DNA of 33,208 nucleotides from Variovorax sp. GTDB lineage: Bacteria; Pseudomonadota; Gammaproteobacteria; Burkholderiales; Burkholderiaceae_C. Position 1 is the stretch's first letter. Every line of letters starts with the position of its first letter. The stretch spans positions 1 through 33,208 of the forward strand of contig JAGIAI010000043.1 of assembly GCA_017744935.1 (NCBI GenBank), written 5' to 3'. Under the pieces are notes generated by a model, which saw only the letters and a list, made by a program, of their open reading frames with translations, searched no databases and had not been told where the DNA came from. Both the position numbers and the translations under genes were made by a program. Shown here piece by piece: positions 1 to 6,372 of this stretch.

Positions 1-2
1 AG

Positions 3-326
3 TGGGTGCAGTTCAAGCTCGCCGAGCTCAAGACCGAGGTCGAGGCGCTGCGCGCCCTCACCTATCGCGCCTGCGAGCTCTATGTGGAGGGCCAGGACGT
101 GACCGAACTCGCCTCGATGGCCAAGCTCAAGACCGGCCGCCTCACGCGCGAAGTGGCCGACACCTGCCTGCAGTTCTGGGGCGGCATGGGCTTCACCTGG
201 GAGAACCGCGTCTCGCGCCTGTATCGCGATGGCCGGCTGGGCTCCATCGGCGGCGGCGCGGACGAGGTGATGCTCGGCATCCTCGCGAAGACGATGGGGA
301 TTGCGAAGCGTCCGCAGAGGGATTGA
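3..326 (+). CDS. Acyl-CoA dehydrogenase, C-terminal part (5' end outside window)
   Basis: The frame is open from the window edge and ends in TGA at 324-326, giving about 107 residues of the C-terminal helical domain. The stretches LQFWGGMGFTWENRVSRLYR and IGGGADEVMLGILAKTMG match the FAD/tetramer-interface region and closing helix of acyl-CoA dehydrogenases, in which an Arg-rich strand is followed by IGGG(A/T)xEV. The family oxidises acyl-CoA thioesters to trans-2-enoyl-CoA and passes electrons to electron-transfer flavoprotein. Substrate chain length cannot be read, because the catalytic glutamate and substrate pocket lie mostly upstream. The gene is convergent with the helicase, with only 3 bp between the two stop codons. 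The first in-frame start-like codon (GTG at 6) is internal to the domain, so the true start is upstream. Confidence 0.88.
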   Translation, partial: WVQFKLAELKTEVEALRALTYRACELYVEGQDVTELASMAKLKTGRLTREVADTCLQFWGGMGFTWENRVSRLYRDGRLGSIGGGADEVMLGILAKTMGIAKRPQRD

Positions 327-329
327 AGT

Positions 330-1565
330 TCAGCGGGACGCTGCAGCAGCGGCGCGCAGCTTGTCCTTCTTGCTCGGGCGCTTTCCCTTGATGCCGCCCG
401 TGCCTGCGGCGACAGACGGCGCGGCTTCCATCGGCTCGAATCCGGCCACGCGTTCACGCGGTACCGTCAGGCCCTGTCGCTTCTCGATGAGCCTGAAATG
501 CGCCTCGGTGGCGGCGCTGACGAAGGTCACCGCCAGGCCGCTCTGGCCGGCGCGGCCGGTGCGGCCGATGCGGTGCACGTAGTCGACCGCCGAACGCGGA
601 AGGTCGTAATTGACGACCACCGGTAACTGGACGACGTCGATCCCCCGCGCCGCCAGATCGGTCGCGATCACCGCCTTGACGCGGGACGCCTTGAAATCCG
701 CAAGCACCTGCGTGCGTTTGCCCTGACTCAGCAGGCCGTGAAAGGCTTCGGCCTCGACGCCCGCCTTGCGCAGCTTCCCGGCCACGATCTCTGCCGCATG
801 CTTCGTCGCCACGAAGACGAGCACGCGCGACCAGCCGCTCTTCTCGATGAGCTCCCGCAGGAGCTGTGTGCGCCTTGCCGCATCGACTTCGATCGCACGC
901 TGCAGGATCGTGGGCTCCGCGGCTTTCTCGTCCGAACCCTCCACGCGCACCGGGTCATGAAGCTGCGCTTCGACCAGCGATTGGATGGTCTGCGGAAAGG
1001 TGGCCGAAAACAGCAGGTTCTGCCGACGCGCCGGCAGCAGCGCGAGGATGCGCCCGAGTTCATCCGCAAAGCCGAGGTCGAACAGCCGATCTGCCTCGTC
1101 AAGCACGAGCATCGACACCCCCGACAGCCGTAGCGCCCGACGATCGACCAGGTCGAGCAAGCGGCCCGGCGTGGCGATCATGACGTCGGCACCGCCGCGC
1201 AAGGCCATCATCTGCGGATTGATCGACACGCCGCCGAACGCGACGGCGATCTTCGGGCGCACCGGCAGGTGCTGGGCGAGGCCGCGCGTCGCCTCACCGA
1301 CCTGCGCCGCGAGTTCCCGCGTGGGCACCAGGACCAGTGCGCGCAGCACCCGGGGTGCCTGCGGCGCCTGCTGCGCGAGTCGCTGGAGCAGTGGCAACGC
1401 AAATGCCGCGGTCTTGCCTGAGCCGGTGCGCGCCGCACCCAGCAGGTCGCGCCCCTGCAGGATTGGTGGAATGGCTTCGCGCTGGATGGCGGTGGGCGTG
1501 GCGTAGCCCCTGTCGGCGGCGGCGCGAAGCAGGGCGGGGTCGAGCCCCAGGGTTTCGAAAGACAT
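330..1565 (-). CDS. rhlE: DEAD-box ATP-dependent RNA helicase, RhlE type
   Basis: This 411-residue protein carries the full DEAD-box motif set: a Q-motif region near residues 22-28 (ATPTAIQ), motif I AARTGSGKT at 44-52, Ia PTRELAAQV at 81-89, Ib TPGRLLDL, motif II DEAD at 156-159, motif III SAT at 187-189, motif V ARGID at 306-310 and motif VI HRIGRTGRAG at 331-340. It should unwind short RNA duplexes using ATP, in ribosome assembly or RNA turnover. The C-terminus (from about 375) is a short basic, Ala-rich tail typical of the RhlE group rather than an RRM as in DbpA. Motif I has Arg where many RhlE proteins have Gln. The ATG at 1565 gives the usual N-terminus (MSFETLGL). The gene is divergent from the LtrA-like gene. 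Subgroup naming is inference; the family is certain. Confidence 0.9.
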   Translation of the reverse strand: MSFETLGLDPALLRAAADRGYATPTAIQREAIPPILQGRDLLGAARTGSGKTAAFALPLLQRLAQQAPQAPRVLRALVLVPTRELAAQVGEATRGLAQHLPVRPKIAVAFGGVSINPQMMALRGGADVMIATPGRLLDLVDRRALRLSGVSMLVLDEADRLFDLGFADELGRILALLPARRQNLLFSATFPQTIQSLVEAQLHDPVRVEGSDEKAAEPTILQRAIEVDAARRTQLLRELIEKSGWSRVLVFVATKHAAEIVAGKLRKAGVEAEAFHGLLSQGKRTQVLADFKASRVKAVIATDLAARGIDVVQLPVVVNYDLPRSAVDYVHRIGRTGRAGQSGLAVTFVSAATEAHFRLIEKRQGLTVPRERVAGFEPMEAAPSVAAGTGGIKGKRPSKKDKLRAAAAASR

Positions 1566-1621
1566 GGTGGATTGGAACAGAGCCTTGGACGGAGATGAAT
1601 GGGCCCGTAGAGAATCCGGCC

Positions 1622-2824
1622 ATGCCCGGCCACGCCAACCCCGACACTCACCCCGCGCTGCGGCGCCGCGACGGCGGCGAAGCGAAGGTCACCTACGAGG
1701 AGCTGTTCTTCGACCTGGTGTACGTCTTCGCGGTCACGCAGCTCTCCCACTACCTGCTCGGGCACCTCACGCCGCTGGGTGCGCTCGAGACGCTCCTGCT
1801 GTGGTTCGCGGTGTGGCTCGGCTGGCAGTACACGGCGTGGGTGACCAACTGGTTCGATCCGCGAACCACCTCCGTGCGACTGCTGCTTTTCGCGGTGATG
1901 CTCGTGGGCATCGTGATGTCGGCAGCGATCCCGGGCGCCTTCGCGGAACGCGGGGCGACGTTCGCGGCGGCCTTCGTCACGATCCAGGTCGGGCGATCGC
2001 TCGCGGTCTGCCTGATGGTGCGCGACCCGCACGTGCTCGCGGTCAACTTCCGGCGCATCCTCGGCTGGAACTGCATCGCGGCGGTGTTCTGGATCGCCGG
2101 AGCGTTCGCGGCCGGTCCGGCGCGGCTCGGCTGGTGGGCGGTGGCGGTCGCGTGCGAATACATCTCGCCGATGTTCGGCTTTCGCCTGCCGGGGCTGGGG
2201 CGCTCGCAGACGTCGGACTGGACCATCGAAGGCGGCCATCTGGCCGAGCGCTGCCAGCTCTTCGTGATCATCGCGCTGGGCGAGTCGATCCTCATCACCG
2301 GCGACACCTTCGCGAAGACGGAGGCGCTGGGCACGCTCTCGACCGTCGCGTTTCTCTGTGCCTTCGTCGGCAGCCTCGCGATGTGGTGGCTGTACTTCGA
2401 CACCAGCAGCGCGGATGGCAGCCACGTGATCGAGCATTCGGAGGACCCGGGCCGCATCGGCGCCCTCTTCCACTACGTGCACGTGCTGCTGGTGGGCGGG
2501 ATCATCGTCACGGCCGTGGGCAACGAACTCGTCATCGCGCATCCGCATGGACACATGGGCCTGGCCGAGTTGATCGTGATGGTCGGCGCGCCGGTCGCCT
2601 ATCTCCTCGGCAACGGGCTCTACAAGCGCATCGTGTACGGACACTTTCCGGTCTCGCACATCGCGGGACTGCTCGCCGCCGTGGCGCTCATTGCGCTCGC
2701 GCCGAAGCTCGATCTGCTGACGATGAATGTGCTGACCTCGGTCATCATCATCGGCGTCGCCGCTTCCGATACCCGCACGAGCCGCGCAAGGCGAAAGGCG
2801 CGTCAACCGGTGGTCGCGCCATGA
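1622..2824 (+). CDS. Low temperature requirement protein A (LtrA) family membrane protein
   Basis: The roughly 400-residue, very hydrophobic protein has many membrane segments (about ten by eye). It opens with the hallmark VTYEELFFDLVYVFAVTQLS, close to the EELFFDLVFVFA signature of bacterial LtrA proteins. A second family-like stretch is HLAERCQLFVIIALGES in the middle. LtrA was named from Listeria growth at low temperature; its biochemical role is unknown. Two ATG starts are possible, 1595 and 1622. I chose 1622 because a GGAG directly abuts 1595, leaving no normal spacing, and because the family usually starts only a few residues before the signature. The stop overlaps the next start (ATGA at 2821-2824), so the two genes are probably translationally coupled. 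Confidence 0.87.
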   Translation: MPGHANPDTHPALRRRDGGEAKVTYEELFFDLVYVFAVTQLSHYLLGHLTPLGALETLLLWFAVWLGWQYTAWVTNWFDPRTTSVRLLLFAVMLVGIVMSAAIPGAFAERGATFAAAFVTIQVGRSLAVCLMVRDPHVLAVNFRRILGWNCIAAVFWIAGAFAAGPARLGWWAVAVACEYISPMFGFRLPGLGRSQTSDWTIEGGHLAERCQLFVIIALGESILITGDTFAKTEALGTLSTVAFLCAFVGSLAMWWLYFDTSSADGSHVIEHSEDPGRIGALFHYVHVLLVGGIIVTAVGNELVIAHPHGHMGLAELIVMVGAPVAYLLGNGLYKRIVYGHFPVSHIAGLLAAVALIALAPKLDLLTMNVLTSVIIIGVAASDTRTSRARRKARQPVVAP

Positions 2825-3030
2825 AGCCCGAAGACCTCGAAAAGCTCGTCACGCTCGAAATGCCCTTCGGCAAGTACAAGGGCCGCGTGATCGCCGACCT
2901 GCCTGGCAACTATCTCAACTGGTTCGCGCGCGAAGGCTTTCCCAAGGGGGAGATCGGCCGGCTCCTCGCGCTGATGCAGGAGATCGACCACAACGGTCTC
3001 AAGGGCCTGCTCGCGCCACTGCACCGCTAG
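2821..3030 (+). CDS. DUF3820 family small protein
   Basis: This 69-residue soluble protein contains MPFGKYKGRVIADLPGNYLNW followed by ARE-GFPKGEIGRLLALMQEI, the pattern of DUF3820. That family of small proteins has also been described as putative quorum-sensing-regulated virulence factors. The FGKYKG stretch resembles one seen in some exonuclease-associated domains, but no catalytic residues can be assigned. The ATG at 2821 overlaps the TGA of the LtrA-like gene by four bases (ATGA), which fixes the start and implies coupled translation. There is no separate promoter space. Function is unknown; the family call is fairly secure. Confidence 0.82.
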   Translation: MKPEDLEKLVTLEMPFGKYKGRVIADLPGNYLNWFAREGFPKGEIGRLLALMQEIDHNGLKGLLAPLHR

Positions 3031-3059
3031 TCCCGAGGGCTCGCGGCGCTAGGTGTAAG

Positions 3060-3105
3060 TGCGTACGAAGCGAGTCAGCCAAAAGTCAGGTACGCAGGAT
3101 GACTC
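3060..3105 (+). promoter_or_regulatory. Interleaved inverted repeats in the tctB leader (possible pseudoknot or operator)
   Basis: Two inverted repeats are interlocked upstream of tctB. TGCGTAC at 3060-3066 pairs with GTACGCA at 3090-3096, and GAGTCA at 3072-3077 pairs with TGACTC at 3100-3105. The order A-B-A'-B' is the topology of an H-type pseudoknot if transcribed, or of two overlapping dyad operators at the DNA level. It ends 40 bases before the tctB ATG. The pairing is directly visible; any regulatory role is inference. Confidence 0.4.
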
Positions 3106-3145
3106 TTCTCGAACCCATAACTACGAGGGTCGAGAGACAAGAGAC

Positions 3146-3634
3146 ATGCGTATAAAGAGTCAAGCAGACTTCTATTCAGGAGTCATGTTCATGGCCGCAG
3201 GTGGCGCCTTCGCCATAGGCGCTACCTCCTACACCATCGGCGACGGTGCCCGCATGGGCCCCGGCTACTTTCCACTCATGCTGGGCATCCTCCTGGCGAT
3301 CCTCGGGGCCGCGGTGCTGTTCCAGTCGCTGGTGGTCGAGACGGTCGACGGCGACCCGATCGGCAAGTGGGCGTGGAAGCCGCTCTTCTTCGTGCTCGCG
3401 GCCAACCTCGCATTCGGCGTGCTGCTTGGCGGGCTGCCGAGCATCGGCGTGCCGGCGATGGGCATGATCATCGCGATCTACGCACTGACGATCATCTCGA
3501 GTCTCGCAGGGGAGCACTTCAACCTGAAGGACGTGCTCATCCTTGCGACCATCCTCGCGGCAGGCAGCTATGTGGCGTTCATCTGGGCGCTGAAGCTGCA
3601 GATCCAGGTGTGGCCCACCTTCGTCTCGGGTTGA
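3146..3634 (+). CDS. tctB: Tripartite tricarboxylate transporter, small membrane subunit TctB
   Basis: The 162-residue protein has about four membrane segments. It contains MRIKSQADFYSGVMFMAAG and DGARMGPGYFPLMLGILLA; the sequence R-M-GPGYFP near residue 30 is the hallmark of TctB, the 4-TM subunit of tripartite tricarboxylate transporters. With TctA and a periplasmic TctC-type protein it forms a secondary symporter for citrate-like or other carboxylates. I chose ATG 3146 over the upstream GTG at 3059 because purine-rich GAGAGACAAGAG precedes it and the extra 29 residues are polar and unlike the family. tctA follows after 10 bases, so this is an operon. No tctC is present nearby. Confidence 0.92.
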   Translation: MRIKSQADFYSGVMFMAAGGAFAIGATSYTIGDGARMGPGYFPLMLGILLAILGAAVLFQSLVVETVDGDPIGKWAWKPLFFVLAANLAFGVLLGGLPSIGVPAMGMIIAIYALTIISSLAGEHFNLKDVLILATILAAGSYVAFIWALKLQIQVWPTFVSG

Positions 3635-3644
3635 GGAGGCTGCC

Positions 3645-5156
3645 ATGGAACTCGTTCAGAACCTCGCGACCGGCTTCGGCGTCGCGTTCACGCTGACCAA
3701 CCTCCTCTACTGCCTGATCGGCTGCATCCTGGGCACGCTGATCGGCGTGCTGCCGGGCATCGGCCCTGTCGCGACCATCGCGATGCTGCTGCCTGCGACG
3801 TATGCACTGCCGCCTGTGTCGGCGCTGATCATGCTGGCCGGCATCTACTACGGCGCGCAGTACGGCGGCTCCACCACCGCCATCCTGGTCAACCTGCCGG
3901 GCGAGTCGTCCTCGGTGGTGACCGTGATCGACGGCTACCAGATGGCGCGCAAGGGCCGTGCAGGCCCGGCGCTCGCGGCGGCCGGTCTCGGCTCGTTCTT
4001 CGCGGGCTGCGTCGGCACGCTGATCCTGGCCGCGTTCGCGCCGCCGCTGACGGAGCTGGCCTTCAAGTTCGGCCCGGCCGAATACTTCTCGCTGATGGTC
4101 CTGGGCCTGATCGGCGCCGTCGTGCTGGCCTCGGGTTCGCTGCTCAAGGCGGTCGCGATGATCGTGCTGGGCCTGCTGCTCGGCATCGTCGGCACCGACG
4201 TGAACTCGGGCGTCGCGCGCTTCAGCTTCGATGTGCCGGAACTTACCGACGGCATCGGGTTCGTGGTGATCGCCATGGGCGTGTTCGGCTACGGCGAAAT
4301 CATCGGCAATCTCTCGCAGCCGGACGAGGAGCGCGAAGTGTTCACCGCCAGGGTGTCGGGCCTGTGGCCGACCAGGGATGACTTCAAGCGCATGACGCCC
4401 GCCGTGCTGCGCGGCACAGCGCTCGGCTCCGCGCTTGGCATCCTGCCCGGCGGTGGCGCGCTGCTGGCTTCGTTCGCCGCCTATGCGCTCGAGAAGAAGA
4501 TTCGCATGCGCCCCGGCGAGATCGCCTTCGGCAAGGGCAACATCCGCGGCGTCGCATCGCCCGAGTCGGCCAACAATGCCGGTGCGCAGACCTCGTTCAT
4601 CCCGCTGCTGACGCTGGGCATTCCGCCCAACGCGGTGATGGCGCTGATGGTGGGTGCGATGACCATCCACAACATCCAGCCGGGCCCGCAGGTGATGAGC
4701 AGCAACCCCGAACTCTTCTGGGGCCTGATCGCCTCGATGTGGATCGGCAACGCGATGCTCGTGATCCTGAACCTGCCGCTGATCGGCATGTGGATCAAGC
4801 TGCTGACGGTGCCCTACAAGTTCCTGTTCCCGGCCATCGTGCTGTTCTGCGCGATCGGTGTGTACTCGACCAACAACAACACCTTCGACATCTGGATGGT
4901 CGCGGCCTTCGGCTTCATCGGCTACCTGTTCATCAAGCTTCGCGCCGAGCCTGCGCCGCTGCTGCTGGGCTTCATCCTGGGCCCGATGATGGAAGAGAAC
5001 CTGCGCAGAGCACTGCTGCTGTCGCGCGGGAGCTGGGCGGTGTTCGTCACCCGGCCGCTGTCGGCGGGGCTGCTTCTGGCCGCATGTCTGCTGCTGGGGA
5101 TCGTGCTGCTGCCGGCCGTGAAGTCGAAGCGCGAAGAAGCCTTCGTCGAGGACTGA
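3645..5156 (+). CDS. tctA: Tripartite tricarboxylate transporter, large membrane subunit TctA
   Basis: The 503-residue polytopic protein (about 11-12 hydrophobic segments) has the two TctA family signatures: GTLIGVLPGIGPVATIAMLLP near residues 26-46, and a related internal stretch LGSALGILPGGGALLASFAA around 262-281. The YYGAQYGGSTTAILVNLPGE motif is near residue 68. It is the main translocation channel of the transporter. Length and motif order match the family, so the gene is intact. A strong GAGGAGG ribosome binding site lies just before the ATG, and tctB lies immediately upstream. The substrate is set by an unlinked TctC-type binding protein and cannot be read here. A structured region ending in a terminator follows at 5206-5308. 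Confidence 0.95.
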   Translation: MELVQNLATGFGVAFTLTNLLYCLIGCILGTLIGVLPGIGPVATIAMLLPATYALPPVSALIMLAGIYYGAQYGGSTTAILVNLPGESSSVVTVIDGYQMARKGRAGPALAAAGLGSFFAGCVGTLILAAFAPPLTELAFKFGPAEYFSLMVLGLIGAVVLASGSLLKAVAMIVLGLLLGIVGTDVNSGVARFSFDVPELTDGIGFVVIAMGVFGYGEIIGNLSQPDEEREVFTARVSGLWPTRDDFKRMTPAVLRGTALGSALGILPGGGALLASFAAYALEKKIRMRPGEIAFGKGNIRGVASPESANNAGAQTSFIPLLTLGIPPNAVMALMVGAMTIHNIQPGPQVMSSNPELFWGLIASMWIGNAMLVILNLPLIGMWIKLLTVPYKFLFPAIVLFCAIGVYSTNNNTFDIWMVAAFGFIGYLFIKLRAEPAPLLLGFILGPMMEENLRRALLLSRGSWAVFVTRPLSAGLLLAACLLLGIVLLPAVKSKREEAFVED

Positions 5157-5205
5157 CGCAAAGAACAAAAACAGATCTGCGTATGCGGATCCGTTCGTTC
5201 GGCAC

Positions 5206-5272
5206 CCAGGAGCCCGCGCCCACAATCGGGCTTCGCCTTCGAGGGCGAGTGTCTCCTGGTCGCTGATGGCGA
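5206..5272 (+). ncRNA. Candidate structured RNA / 3' untranslated structure downstream of tctA
   Basis: An outer stem CCAGGAG (5206-5212) pairs with CTCCTGG (5253-5259). It encloses two hairpins: CCCG/CGGG at 5213-5216 and 5227-5230, and TCGCCT/GGGCGA at 5233-5238 and 5243-5248 with a four-base loop. This gives a three-way junction. A further hairpin TCGC/GCGA (5260-5263 and 5269-5272) follows, then an intrinsic terminator. I matched it to no known RNA family. It could be a tctA 3'-UTR element, a 3'-derived small RNA, or chance pairing in GC-rich DNA. Confidence 0.3.
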
Positions 5273-5281
5273 CGCAGTTTC

Positions 5282-5308
5282 AACGGGTCCTGAGGGACCC
5301 GTTTTTTT
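5282..5308 (+). terminator. Intrinsic terminator after tctBA
   Basis: A nine-base-pair stem AACGGGTCC (5282-5290) / GGACCCGTT (5295-5303), with loop TGAG, runs into seven consecutive T (5302-5308). This is a textbook rho-independent terminator for plus-strand transcription coming from tctBA. It is the clearest terminator in the window. Confidence 0.9.
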
Positions 5309-5368
5309 CTTGCGGGCCCTACACTGCGCAACCGATGTGACGCTTGTTGTCCTGACTGGAGGCTGCGC

Positions 5369-5710
5369 ATGAAACGCTGGTTGATTCAAGGCGCCGTGGT
5401 CTGCGCCTTCTCGATGTCGATGTCGGGTTGCTATTACCCGCCGGTCGCGTACCCCACGTCGACCCCCGCAAGCTTCGAGCGCTCGTTCAGCGCGGCTTCG
5501 AACGCCATGCGCGAACAGGGCCTCACGATCCGCTCCGAAGACCGCGCCAGCGGCACCATCGTCGGCACCCAGGGCAACGGGACCGTCACGGCCAGCGTGC
5601 GCCAGCAGGCGGACGGAAGCGTACGCGTGCAATTCGATGCCAACGGGCCGCGCGATCCCAACCTGATCGACCGCGTCTCCCGCAGCTACGACCGGTACAT
5701 GGGTCGATAG
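5369..5710 (+). CDS. Small predicted lipoprotein, function unknown
   Basis: The 113-residue protein starts MKRWLIQGAVVCAFSMSMSGC, a signal peptide ending in a lipobox-like SMSGC, so Cys-21 is probably lipidated and the protein membrane anchored. The mature part (FERSFSAASNAMREQGLTIRS, then alternating polar strands TIVGTQGNGTVTASVRQQ and VRVQFDA) looks like a small alpha/beta fold of the kind seen in envelope proteins of unknown function. GGAG lies six bases before the ATG. It sits alone between two terminators. I do not recognise a named family and assign no function beyond the envelope location. Confidence 0.8.
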   Translation: MKRWLIQGAVVCAFSMSMSGCYYPPVAYPTSTPASFERSFSAASNAMREQGLTIRSEDRASGTIVGTQGNGTVTASVRQQADGSVRVQFDANGPRDPNLIDRVSRSYDRYMGR

Positions 5711-5774
5711 CGGGTCCCCAAAGCGTCGACGGACGCGCTTGTTTCGAGAACGCGAACAATCCGTTCGCGGGTTT

Positions 5775-5852
5775 ACCCTAAGTCAAAGGGTGAAGGCCAC
5801 GAGAATTCGCGGCAGGCGCGCACGCGCCAACCGATAAACCTCAACCTTCACC
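5775..5852 (+). promoter_or_regulatory. Inverted repeats in the leader of the small exported protein gene
   Basis: ACCCT (5775-5779) and AGGGT (5787-5791) form a short dyad separated by seven bases. GGTGAAGG (5789-5796) is complementary to CCTTCACC (5845-5852), which lies six bases before the ATG at 5859. If transcribed, the second pair would close a long stem right at the start codon, where no normal purine-rich ribosome binding site is visible. The dyads are directly visible; a regulatory role is inferred. Confidence 0.35.
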
Positions 5853-5858
5853 TCGATC

Positions 5859-6203
5859 ATGAAGAAGAACCTCCTCGCCCTCGCAGCCCTCGGCCTGATC
5901 GCCGCAGCCGCCCAAGCCGAAACCTATGACGGCGTGCACCAGTTCGTTTCCGCCAAGAGCGCCGACGCTGCTCGCGCCGAAGCCGTTGCAACGGCCAGCG
6001 CACCCGACCAGAACGTCGTGGCGGGCTCGCGCGGCGCGCTGCCCTTCAAGTCGGTCGCCGACACCGCGAAGGTGCGAGCGGAAGCCGTCTCCACCGCCTA
6101 CGCTTCGGACACGAACGTGGTGCCCGGCTCGCGCGTGAACAGCAAGGTGATCTCCACCTTCAAGAACCCGGGCCTGAACAACGCCGCCGTCGCCGCCAAG
6201 TAA
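5859..6203 (+). CDS. Small exported protein with an internal duplication, function unknown
   Basis: The 114-residue protein has a clean Sec signal peptide (MKKNLLALAALGLIAAAAQA, cleavage after AQA). The mature part contains a repeated unit: RAEAVATASAPDQNVVAGSR at about residues 44-63 and RAEAVSTAYASDTNVVPGSR at about 79-98. No enzyme motif is visible. Small periplasmic proteins like this are frequent in comamonads and are sometimes mislabelled after unrelated genes; I assign no function. There is no obvious Shine-Dalgarno sequence; the leader instead carries inverted repeats. A terminator follows directly, so it is monocistronic. Confidence 0.8.
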   Translation: MKKNLLALAALGLIAAAAQAETYDGVHQFVSAKSADAARAEAVATASAPDQNVVAGSRGALPFKSVADTAKVRAEAVSTAYASDTNVVPGSRVNSKVISTFKNPGLNNAAVAAK

Positions 6204-6225
6204 TCGGCCGCAAGCGAGCAACAAC

Positions 6226-6262
6226 AAGCCGGAGGGGCCATGCGCCCATCCGGCTTTCTTGT
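6226..6262 (+). terminator. Intrinsic terminator after the small exported protein gene
   Basis: AAGCCGGA (6226-6233) pairs with TCCGGCTT (6249-6256), with an inner GGGC/GCCC extension at 6235-6238 and 6244-6247. It is followed by the T-rich tail TTCTTG. It lies 23 bases after the stop codon and fits a rho-independent terminator on the plus strand. Confidence 0.8.
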
Positions 6263-6372
6263 TTTCGGAATGTAAATTTGACGTATCAATCAATGCCGTT
6301 GGTTTGCTCGCACTCGAGCCAGCCTTGGTACTGCCCATACTCCCTGCTCCCCTTGCTCGACAGGAGCGCGGC

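Noticed and set aside
1208..2806. Long minus-strand open frame of 532 codons opposite the LtrA gene
   Set aside because: It is an Arg/His/Asp-rich antisense shadow with no domain, opposite a gene with a clear family signature; long antisense frames are expected at this GC content.
3579..5225. Minus-strand open frame of 548 codons opposite tctA
   Set aside because: Highly charged shadow composition; tctA on the other strand has the complete family pattern and a strong ribosome binding site.
5200..5308. The structured region after tctA as a fluoride riboswitch or SRP RNA
   Set aside because: Fragments such as GATGGCGA looked suggestive, but the order of conserved elements does not match the fluoride aptamer and the SRP tetraloop motif is missing; kept only as an unnamed candidate.
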